Origin: Xiphophorus maculatus
Taxonomy: Eukaryota; Chordata; Actinopteri; Cyprinodontiformes; Poeciliidae
Length of the DNA stretch: 64,000 bases
NCBI RefSeq assembly: GCF_002775205.1
Contig: NC_036457.1
Location: 5,224,024 to 5,288,023, forward strand
Direction of reading: 5' to 3'
Shown in pieces: positions 36,569 through 46,141 of this stretch. Under the pieces are notes generated by a model, which saw nothing but the letters and a program-made list of their open reading frames with translations, was not told the origin of the DNA and ran no database searches. Numbering within the stretch: the first letter of the stretch is position 1; every line of letters begins with the position of its first letter. Position numbers and translations under genes: made by a program.

Positions 36569-36678
36569 CCTCCATACTGCAGAGGAAGAAACGTCTAGGA
36601 TCAATAACCTGAGATTAACTGATCAATATTCTAATCAATACAGGAAATAAATCAGGTCCAAAACTCAATGCAACTAAC

Positions 36679-37195
36679 TGAACTGTTCACCTTCAGACCG
36701 AACATCTGCAAGTGAACTGTTCGCCTTCAGACCGGACATCTGGAAGTGAACTGTTCGCTTTCAGACCGAACATCTGGAACTGAACTGTTCGCCTTCAGAC
36801 CGGACATCTGGAAGTGAACTGTTCACCTTCAGACCGAACATCTGGAAGTGAACTGTTCGCTTTCAGACCGAACATCTGGAACTGAACTGTTCACCTTCAG
36901 ACCGAACATCTGCAAGTGAACTGTTCACCTTCAGACCGAACATCTGGAAGTGAACTGTTCGCTTTCAGACCGAACATCTGGAACTGAACTGTTCGCCTTC
37001 AGACCGAACATCTGGAACTGAACTGTTCGCCTTCAGACCGAACATCTGGAAGTGAACTGTTCGCCTTCAGACCGAACATCGGGAAGTGAACTGTTCGCCT
37101 TCAGACCGAACATCTGGAAGTGAACTGCTCGCTTTCAGACCGAACATCTGGAAGTGAACTGCTCGCTTTCAGACTGAACGTTTCGAGTGAACTGT
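36679..37195. repeat. 34-bp minisatellite upstream of tmem251, about 15 copies
   Basis: Units of TGAACTGTTCGCCTTCAGAC followed by CGAACATCTGGAAG, with GCC/GCT/ACC and AAG/AAC variants arranged in mixed order. It lies in the probable 5' intron of tmem251. Confidence 0.92.
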
Positions 37196-37476
37196 GGTAA
37201 AAAATGAACCGAGTCTGGCCCAGAGTTGTGTTTAACACTGGCTGCACCAGACTCCATTCAGATTTTATTCAGTTCAAATGTATCCGAACAGTTCTTAGGA
37301 CCGGATCCCGGTGTTGGAGCCGGTGCTGATTTCCGTCTCGGTTTGGACTCGGACTGAGCTCAGAGGTAAACACTGAAGGATTCATTCTAGCTGCATGTTG
37401 CTCTTTCTTTACTGCACCTGGTCGCGCGCAGCCACGTGCCTGGTCACCTGTCAGTTCGCGCTACAGCAGCTCTTAC

Positions 37477-37560
37477 CTTCCCTCGCGCTGATTCTTTCAA
37501 AGTAAAATCCAGGTTCGGACTCGGTTTCAATCAGCAGCTGGTTCGGTCCGGAACCGATCG
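37477..37560 (-). other. tmem251: Candidate 5' non-coding exon of tmem251
   Basis: A donor on the minus strand (GGAA|GGTAAGAGC region, GT at 37475-37476) fits splicing to the tmem251 coding exon. The only ATG just upstream gives a frame of about 15 codons that does not join. The 5' limit is arbitrary. Confidence 0.42.
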
Positions 37561-38242
37561 CCTTTCTTCCTGTTTAATCATGTGACTCTGACATAACGTC
37601 ATTGAGTCTAGTGATGGAGAGCGCCTCCTGGCGACCAACCGGATGTTTACTGAATCATCTTAAGTTGGTCAACACAAGAAAAGTCGCTTTGTCTGAAAGG
37701 AGAGGTTTCTGACCAACTAGGTGTGGCACTGTGTGGACTTGTTCCTGGATTTGATCACAATCTTCAGAAAGTTGATGATCATCTTGGCCATGAATGATAA
37801 GGAAGAAGAAAGAAAAAAAGTGAAACCTGATGGAATCGGTGGTCAAATATTAAAATCAGAAAATTTGCGATGCACTTGGTGTTTGTTTTTTTTACTTTCT
37901 CCTTTATATAACACATAGTTGTGTGTTATATAAACGCATAACCATGCCTTTTTAAATGTTCATTCTAAATTTAATGTTTATTTCGGTGTCTGAAATGAAA
38001 AGCAGCATATATGAAGTTTTTCAGATATTCTAAAACAATATTAGTGGCTATAAATAACTTCTCTAGCGTTGACTTTACAAGCAGCAATAATGATCATTAC
38101 GGCCGGATCTAAGAGTTCAGTGAGAAGCGAGACTTTTAGAGAAAAGACTCGCTGTCCGTGAAATGAAGTCTTTCTTCCCGGCACTTCCGTGTTTGTCCTC
38201 TGGGAGGCGCCAAAGAGAATAATTTCTTCCTTTCCTGTAGAG

Positions 38243-38459
38243 CAGGGGTCTCAAACTCCAGGCCTCGAGGGTCCTGCAGTTTTTAGATGTGCCACAGGTA
38301 CAAAACACTGGAATGAAATGGCTTAATGACCTCCTCCTTGTGTAGATCAGTTCTCCAGAGCCTTAATTACCTAATTATTCTTTTCAGGTGTGGTGCAGCA
38401 GAGACTCATCTAGAAGTTGCAGGACTGCGGCCCTCCAGGACTGGAGTTTGAGACCCCTG
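38243..38459. mobile_element. hAT-type MITE
   Basis: 217 bp with near-perfect inverted ends, CAGGGGTCTCAAACTCCAG and its complement, and 8-bp flanks ctgtagag/ctctagat that match at 6 of 8 positions. It is a very common non-autonomous element in fish. Confidence 0.8.
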
Positions 38460-39628
38460 CTCTAGATAAAAAAAGACCCAAAATTCATCCAGATGAAAAA
38501 CAAACCGAGGCGAGGCGGCCGCACATTCCAGAACAAGGCAGCGCAAAGCAAACAGATAACCAAAATAAAATCAAATAAAGCTGACATTACTCTGGCAGAA
38601 TAGAAAGAAGCAAAGAAAAGTAAGAAAGTTTTAATCCAGACCAGAATTTCTCGATGTTTCAGTTATTATGTTATGAATCAAAGCAGTTCTGGGTTTGCAG
38701 CCTGGATTTAAAGGAACCCTGTGTTTCAGCTGTTTTCTGGACCCAACCGGGTCAGAACCACAGAACAATGGAGGCGGAGGGAGCCACGGCTCAGGCCAGA
38801 TCATCAGCAGAACTCGGCCTGAAAATCTGGAAAACATCCAATCAGAAGGTAGAGCTCAGTGCATTCATTCATCCAGAACTGGACCAGGACCGGCTGTTAG
38901 AACGTCTCCTGGTCCAATGAGTCAGAACTTGGTGGAACCGTCAGAGTTCTGGGTGGAGGTGGCACCATCATCTCCTCCACTGGTCCTGCAGCGAGGCTCT
39001 GAGGTCAAGGTCATCTGGTGACCTCCAGCGACCTGGTCCGTTATGACTGTTGCAGCTTTGACCCCTGACCTTTGCACCGTGCCGACTCTGAAGCTGCTAA
39101 CGTGTGATCTGATTCCTGACCCCACAGGGGTTCACCGTGGGGTCAAAGGTCAGGGTTAGGAACGAGGCCTGCTTCCGGTTCTGGTTCTGCTGCAGGTCCT
39201 CAGAGCTGTGGGTCCTGATCCGGTTTGGTTCCTGCGGCATCGTGACTGACTCTAAAACTTGGCGTACGGACAAATTTGGAAAAGTGCGGCGCAGAAGAAA
39301 AGTCGGATATGAAGCCGTTCGCTCAGACCTGCTCACCTTTCCTTCATTCATCACAATTTAGACACAGAGCAGCTGCTGCTCCGCCTGTCGCCTCCACAAA
39401 TACATCTTAATGTAAATGAGTAGAAATACAGGAGGTCTGCCGCCACGGGAAGCAGTAACCATGGCAACGGTAAGGATCTATAACAATAATAATTATAGAT
39501 TTTATTTAAAAGGTGCTTTCAGGGCACAAAAATAATAAAGAGAAATTTCTAAATAAATCCTAAAGATCTCAGAGCAGACGCTGTTGGAGCAGCAGAGCGT
39601 TAAAGACCCAGAGAGTCTCTGAGTGGGA

Positions 39629-39752
39629 ATGTGGATCTAAATAACTGAATGTGGATCTAAATAACTGAATGTGGATCTAAATAACTGAATGTGGATCTAA
39701 ATAACTGAATGTGGATCTAAATAACTGAATGTGGATCTAAATAACTGAATGT
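39629..39752. repeat. 20-bp tandem repeat inside copy 1
   Basis: GTGGATCTAAATAACTGAAT about six times in a row; the sister copy has only two to three. The array expanded or contracted after the copies separated. Confidence 0.9.
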
Positions 39753-39952
39753 CGGGCGTACCGTGGTGGCGTAGGGGTTAGTGCGACCCATATGTGGAGG
39801 CCTTCAGTCCTCGACGCAGCCGTCGCGGGTTCGACTCCCGGACCCGACGACATTTGCCACATGTCTTCCCCCTCTCCTTTCCTGTCAGCCCCCTGTCATA
39901 TAAGGGACACTAGAGCCCACAAAAGACCCCCTGGAGGGGTAAAAAATAAATA
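39753..39952 (+). mobile_element. tRNA-derived SINE nested in copy 1
   Basis: A head with A- and B-box-like segments (GTGGTGGCGTAGGGGTTAG, CGCGGGTTCGACTCCC), then the body CATTTGCCACATGTCTTCCC as at 19617. It is flanked by a target duplication of about 15 bp, TAAATAACTGAATGT, taken from the 20-bp repeat. Confidence 0.8.
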
Positions 39953-41251
39953 AATAACTGAATGTCATCAGGATTCAGTGGATTTAGTGACTTTTGACTC
40001 TTTGTAGTTTGATATTGTTCACAGATAAAGTCTGCGTTACTTTAAGTTTATGTATATTTACGCAAACATTCATATTTACATGCCGACTTGTAAAATATGG
40101 CGCCGCACATCTGGTGTGCGTCCGCCGATTCATACATGAGGTCCAGGTCCGGTTTGCTGTGGGACGACGTCTGATTCCTCCTTCAGCCATTTAAGGCTCC
40201 GAGCTCAGGGCGGTGTGGGTGCGGGTGTGTGTGTGTGGTGCCTCTCCTGCACAATAAACCAGAACCGACCCGTTAGAGCAGATTCTGCTGAGTCATGCAG
40301 GCTCGTTTTGATGAGGTTCAGTTCCAACATGTCGGAGGTGTTACCATGACAACCAAGCTGTCAGCTGCTCTCCAGATGTTTTCCTTAACTTCCTGCTTGC
40401 TTCTGTCCAGAACCGACCCAGCAGAACCAGAACCGATGCAGAGTTCTGCTCCAGACCTTAAATCCTTCCCGGATGGTTGAGCAGACAGCGAGCCCTGCTG
40501 CCGATAGTCTACAGGAACCGCAGGGGGGCAGTGATGCATGCTGGGTAAATAGCTGCATTTATTAAAATAAACCATCAGAGGAAAACCTGGAGCGGATCAG
40601 GATTCCCTTTGCTCTGAAACCAAAAGCTGCTTCTCCTCTGATTCAGAGTTTCCAGCAGCTGCTGAAGGTTTCTGGGCTCCAGAACCGGAACCAGAGCCGA
40701 CCCGCCCAAATGTCTTTAAAGCTTTAATGTGTCGACACGAAGCTTCAGTCTGAGATCAAACAGCAGGAAGTTTCAGCCTCTGTGGTCATCATCATCATCA
40801 TCCTCCTCCCTGCTGGGATTTCCCATCATGCTCTCTGTCTGGTGGTTTTTTTGGTTTTGCACAGATTCGCATGAAAACAGTAAAAGTTTAGGAAAACGTG
40901 GAGCGGAATCTGGATCTGCTCCACGCCTGGAAACAAGCAGATAAAGTTACTTTCTGGGTGAGATGCTGTTTATTCTCTGGTTCTGGTTCTGTTGGGTCCA
41001 GCTGGGCTTGGACCTTTGACCCAACATCTGACTCTCAGCAGCATAGAAATGTGTTAACAGATGCTGAAAAAACCCGGGCCGAGACCAGAACCTTTCCCAG
41101 GAAGTTGGTCCGGGTTTGGGTCAGAATGTTTCGTGTTGCTGTGAGGTTCGACCGCGGCAAGAGGAAGAGGAGGAGGAGGAAGAGGAGGAGGAGCAGCAGC
41201 GGATGTAAACAGCTCCGTTTCTTCTCCGGCTCAGTTTTACGCAGCGCGCAG

Positions 41252-44200
41252 ATGGAGCACACCATCTTCCTCCTCCTCCTCATCCTCCTGCTCGGAACCG
41301 CGGTTCCGTCCGCGGCGGACTGGACTCTGGTTCTGCTCCACACCAACGACGTGCACGCGCGCGTGGAGGAGACCAGCGTGCACTCCATCAAGTGCGGCAG
41401 AGAGGAGAAATGCTACGGCGGCGTGGCGCGGAGAGCCACGGAGATCCGCCGGATCCGGAGCGAGGAGCCGAACGTTCTTCTGCTGGACGCCGGGGACCAG
41501 TTCCAGGGAACAGTTTGGTTCACTTTGTACAAGGGGGCCGAAGCGGCGCACTTCATGAACCGGCTGGGATACGACGCCATGGTAGGAACCCGCTAAAGTA
41601 TGTCGGTCCAATCGGGTCTTTGACAGCAGAACCTGCAGATGACGCTATTTCTGCTTTTTCATATTTTCTAACGGTGAAACATCTGAAAAGTGTGGCATGT
41701 ATTTAAATTCTGACTAAAGGTCTTCTGAGTTTATGTCTGAACATCTACAGAGGTAGATTCAGGTCTGGACTTTGACTAGGCCATTCAGTCTATTTGTCTT
41801 TTTGTTGCTCAGCTTTCTGTCCTGAGGTCTTGAGGTTTTCCCCTCCAGGTTGCTGTTTCCAGCTGTTTCCTGTTCCATAGTGCTGCTCTCTGCTGTTTCC
41901 TGTTTCACTCCTCAGCCAGCCCATTCTCACTCCCTACTCGTCATATATTTACGCATGGGACGGTCCGTCCTCGTCGCATATTGACGCGCAGGGTACCCCT
42001 TTTGCGTCAATATGTGACGCGAGGTGTTTTACCCTATGCCTTACCGTAATTTTTGCCGCATGGTCAGAAATCGTCCCAACTCGTCAATATATGACGAGTT
42101 GGGAGTGAGAATGTGTTGCCTCAGCAGGCCGCTTCCAGAGTTTCTGCAAACACTTCAAGACACTCAAAGCACATCATTAAAATGTAAATGCAAAGGTAAA
42201 TAAAATGGATGATAATATAAAATAAAAGTAAAGCAAATAAATGATAATAAAATATAAAATACTCCCAACAATAAATGTAAAGAATAGAACGACAGAAGCA
42301 GAGAGTTTTTTGTGACCCACCTGTGAGACCCTGTGTGAGCAGAACCATGAAAAGAGACTTTAAGAAAAGTGCTGGTTATTATCAGACATTAATATTTAAA
42401 GACCCTGATGTCCCTCTGGCGTCTCTCTCAGGTTTTTGGGAACCATGAGTTCGATAACGGCGTCGATGGACTCATGAAGCCGTTCCTGCGGGACATCAAC
42501 TGCTCCATCCTCAGCGCCAACATCCGACCCGACTCGACTCTGGCCTCCACCTTCGGCGCCGCCTTCCAGCCCTACAAGATCTTTGAGGTCGGAGGTCAGC
42601 GGGTCGGTGTTGTAGGATACACGTCACGGGAAACGCCGGCTCTGTCCCAGCCTGGTAAGAAGCCCCGCTGCCATCTCCATGGCGACCGGGCCGGTTCTGT
42701 CCAGAGGTTCTGGTCCGGTTTGTGTCTGTCAGAGCAGGAAGTGGTCCAGGGCTGGTTTCACCTGTCTGTCTCTGTCAGGACCTCACCTGGACTTCCTGGA
42801 AGAGGTCAGCACCCTGCAGCCCATCGTGGACAAGCTGAAGACGCTGGGGGTCAACAAGATCATCGCTCTGGGTCACTCCGGCATCGCCGTCGACCGCCTA
42901 ATCGCCAGGAAGGTCCGCGGCGTCGACGTGGTCATCGGCGGACACACCAACACCTTCCTTTACACAGGTAGGCTGCGTACACCTGTCACTGAGGCCCAGG
43001 CAGCTAATCAGAGAGCTGGACTCCAGGCAGCCAATCAGAGAGCTGGATTCCTGCGACGTCCTGCTGTTTAAAGTCAACCAGATGTTTTCTCTCCAGTTCG
43101 TTCTGAGAGAAAAGCGGATCATGGTTCTGGATTATTAACAGTCTGGATTCTGCAGAATCCGTCCAGGTAAAACATCCAGAGCCTCCAGAACCACAGAGGT
43201 TCTGCAGAACCAGCAGTTATTCTCTGAACCAAAATGGATTCTGGAGATGTCTGATTCTTCTTCTCTGGTTTTATTGATCACTTCTTTTCTGTAACAATCA
43301 TTTCCAGTTTAAAAACAAAAATCCAGAAAAATAATGAAATCTGAAACAAAGAGACGAAAACAAAAGTGTAACAAAGTGAGACTCCATTTTCTCTGATGAC
43401 TTTGTTGCTTTTGTTCTGCATTTGTCCTTTTGAACCAGCAGAAAAAACACTTTATCAAACCAACGTGTCTCATATTTTGTTGCAATTATTATATTTTTAA
43501 CTGGAAATTCCACAGAAAAACCAACTGAATATTTAAAAAGTAGAAAATCTGGAACGAACTGTTCCAGAAAAGAAACACGTCTCAGATCTGGAAACGTTTT
43601 GCTACGTTTGTCCACAGAGCAGTTAGTGACGTTGGATTCGTGCTTTGAATGAATGAATGCAACGTTGGGACGTTTATTGTAACTTTCTTAGAACAGTCAG
43701 CTCCATATTTGTTATTAAGTTCCTCCAAATTAATGTTTCCATTTTCGACCCGGTTTGATCTGCGTCCAGAACCAGAGGAACAGAACCGGGTTTGGACCCA
43801 GATCTGTGTCTCTGCGGAGAACAAAGCCTCTTTGTTCGTCTCGTTAATCTTCCAGGAACTTCATTTCCATTTCCACAGTCTGAGCATTCATGACCCAGAA
43901 CCGACCCGGTCCAATAGAACTCGGTTCTGCTCACTCAGGGAAAATCTGGTTTTCTGATCAGATTGAACTTCACACATTTCAGCTCCGTCCAAACTGAAAT
44001 GGGCCGCTGGTTGACCCCGGCGCCGACTCCTGTCTGCAGGTCAGCCTCCGTCCCTGGAGAGGCTGGAGGGCGACTATCCGATCATGGAGGTGTCGGACGA
44101 TGGCCGCCGCGTCCCAGTGGTCCAGGCCTACGCCTTTGGGAAATACCTGGGGTTCCTCAAGGTCACTTTCGACGACGGCGGGAACGTGGTGAGGTCGACT

Positions 44201-45469
44201 GGGAACCCCATCCTGCTGGACAACAGCATCAAACAAGGTACGACGGCTACTTCCTGTTTGACCACACAGCTTCCTGGTGGGAAGGAAGACATGCCCACTG
44301 GGAACGATGGGTTCTGATGGGTTACAGACGCGGCGGTTCTGGCCGAGGTGGAGGCCTGGAAGCAGAACCTGACCAGCTTCACGGCCCAGGTCGTGGGGAA
44401 GACGCTGGTGTTCCTGAACGCTTCGCAGTCTGCCTGCCGCTTCCATGAGTGCAACCTGGGGAACCTGATCTGCGACGCCATGGTGGGTCCGGGCCAGAGT
44501 CGCTTCTGGTTCCAGTTCTGCAGGCACTCATGTCTCTGTCTCCCAGGTGGACAACTACACCCGGTCCTTCGATGGCCAGCGGTGGAGCAACGTCAGCGCC
44601 TGCATCATGAACGGCGGCGGCATCCGCTCCTCTATCGACGAGCGCATCTACAACGGTAGGCCGGGCCGGTTCTGACCCCTATGGGTCCGATCCCAGCAGG
44701 TCTGACCCGTTTGGACCGCTCAGAGGACCAGCTGTGGTTCTGTCCCGCAGGCTCCGTGACGCTGGAGGACCTGCTGACGGTTCTGCCGTTCGCAGGAACC
44801 TTTGACCGGGTACTGCTGAAGGGATCCACGCTGCGCGCCGCCTTTGAGCACGGCGCCCATCGCTACGGCAGCAAGGCGGGGGAGTTCCTGCAGGTTTCGG
44901 GTAGGTCTGCGGCAAGACCGGTCCGGATGGGTCCCACTGGGCCAGGCGGGTTTAACTGGGTCCAGATGGGTCCGACTGGACAGGTAACACAAGTAGAAGT
45001 CTCCCTGACTGGTTCCCGGCTGCTGCGTGTCCTGCAGGCCTGCGTGTGGTTCTGGACGTGTCCCGGCCCGCGGGTCGCCGGGTCCGCAGCCTCAGCATCC
45101 TGTGCACCCAGTGTCGGGTTCCGCGCTACGACCCGGTCCGGGACGCGGCGGTGTACGCCGTGGTGCTGCCGTCCTACCTGGTGACGGGCGGAGACGGCTT
45201 CAACGTCATCAAGAACGGGATTCTGGAGCACAGCATCGGTGAGCCCAACCCGCCCGTTCTGACACGGTTCTGTGGGTCTGACACGGTTCTGACCCGATTC
45301 TGTTTCTCCAGGCCATCTGGACGTCTTGGTGCTGTCCAACTACATGAAGAAGAAGGGATGGCTCTATCCGGCCGTGGAGGGACGCATCACGGTCCTCAGC
45401 CGGGCCCCCGCCCCGCAGGCCACCCTGGCCTCACTGGGTTTACTGGTTCTGTTCGTGTTGAGCTGCTGA
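41252..45469 (+). CDS. nt5e: Ecto-5'-nucleotidase (CD73), GPI-anchored
   Basis: Hydrolyses extracellular AMP to adenosine at the cell surface. Nine exons: 41252-41581, 42432-42654, 42779-42967, 44040-44237, 44328-44482, 44547-44655, 44751-44900, 45038-45238 and 45312-45469 (1713 bp, 570 aa; human 574). The signal peptide is about residues 1-22. Metal ligands are in LLHTNDVHA (D33, H35), LDAGD (D82) and GNHEFDN (N114, H115), each offset by three from human, and in GHSG and GGHTNTFLYTG. Substrate-stacking Phe lies in LPFAGTFD and TGGDGF. The hydrophobic C-terminus (LGLLVLFVLSC) fits a GPI-attachment signal. The frame is open upstream of the chosen Met, but only this start gives a clean signal peptide. 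It is tail to tail with snx14. Confidence 0.96.
41922..42113. mobile_element. MITE in nt5e intron 1
   Basis: Inverted ends CATTCTCACTCCCTACTCGT and the complement of CACTCCCAACTCGTCATATAT frame about 190 bp. Internal inverted segments are built on GCGTCAATATG/GTCGCATATTGACGC. It is non-coding and the superfamily is not certain. Confidence 0.65.
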
Positions 45470-45791
45470 ACCTCCAGCAGAGCCATCAGAACCACAGCAG
45501 GACTTTGATCCTCGTGTCTTAATAGAGTTAGTCAAACTGAACATGTTTTATCCTCCTGAACATTTCTGTCACAAAAACCCAACGCTGCATTTCCTGTAGC
45601 AGCCATTGGCTGCAGCCCAGATGATCTGATTGGTTCCTGAAAGCAGCTGCTGGAGAAGAAAAGTGGAGCTCCTCTTCCTCCTCCTCCTCCTCTTTTCTTT
45701 TCTGGACGGATCTGAAGCGTCTTTACATTTTTCTGGCTGAGAAAATGTTCCGATTGTAACTAAGCAACTGTAATTTTGTTTTAATTTAACT

Positions 45792-45797
45792 ATTAAA
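45792..45797 (+). terminator. Candidate poly(A) signal of nt5e
   Basis: ATTAAA 323 bp after the nt5e stop, about 240 bp before the convergent snx14 signal. Confidence 0.45.
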
Positions 45798-46039
45798 TGG
45801 ACCAATCAGAGAGCAGGCTGGTGTCTTCAGTTGGTTGGATGTTGATGGTTGGTTGGTCCTACCAGGCGCCATCTTAAGCCCCGCCCACATTCAGATGTTC
45901 TCCTGTTTCTGCTGATCACTGGCTGAAATGTTCTGACCCGTTTTGGCCAGGCACCCTGACTGGACCGGACCAGAACCAAGCCGGACCGGATTGGACAGGA
46001 AGCAGACAGAAAGTGGCGAGCTAATGGGGAATAAATACG

Positions 46040-46045
46040 TTTATT
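46040..46045 (-). terminator. Candidate poly(A) signal of snx14
   Basis: AATAAA on the minus strand about 100 bp beyond the proposed snx14 stop. Confidence 0.5.
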
Positions 46046-46141
46046 AGACAGGAAGTGGAATGTCTGATGGTTGGGAGGCAGCAGGAGATCCTTGGTGTTG
46101 GTTCTGAGGTCCAGCCTCCGACCCGGTCCAACCCGGTCTGG

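Larger units (their letters stand above)
39251..40143 (+). repeat. Long dispersed repeat, copy 1 (carries a nested SINE)
   Basis: Nearly identical to 51768-52370 apart from a handful of base changes, the number of 20-bp tandem units and a nested SINE. Both copies share the right end CCGATTCATACATGAGGTC. This copy lacks the left 27 bp of the other. Confidence 0.9.
37600..41251. other. Gene-free spacer between tmem251 and nt5e
   Basis: About 3.6 kb with no gene I can support. It holds a hAT MITE (38243), a long dispersed repeat (39251) with a SINE nested in it, and sequence rich in GGTTCTGG-type words. It is the junction between two conserved-synteny blocks. Confidence 0.6.

Noticed and set aside
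39753-39860. Possible tRNA gene
   Set aside because: The A and B boxes belong to a SINE head; the cloverleaf is not intact and the SINE body follows.
40898-41251. N-terminal extension of nt5e
   Set aside because: The frame is open upstream, but the Met at 41252 starts a proper signal peptide and matches family length; the upstream part is low-complexity Arg-rich.
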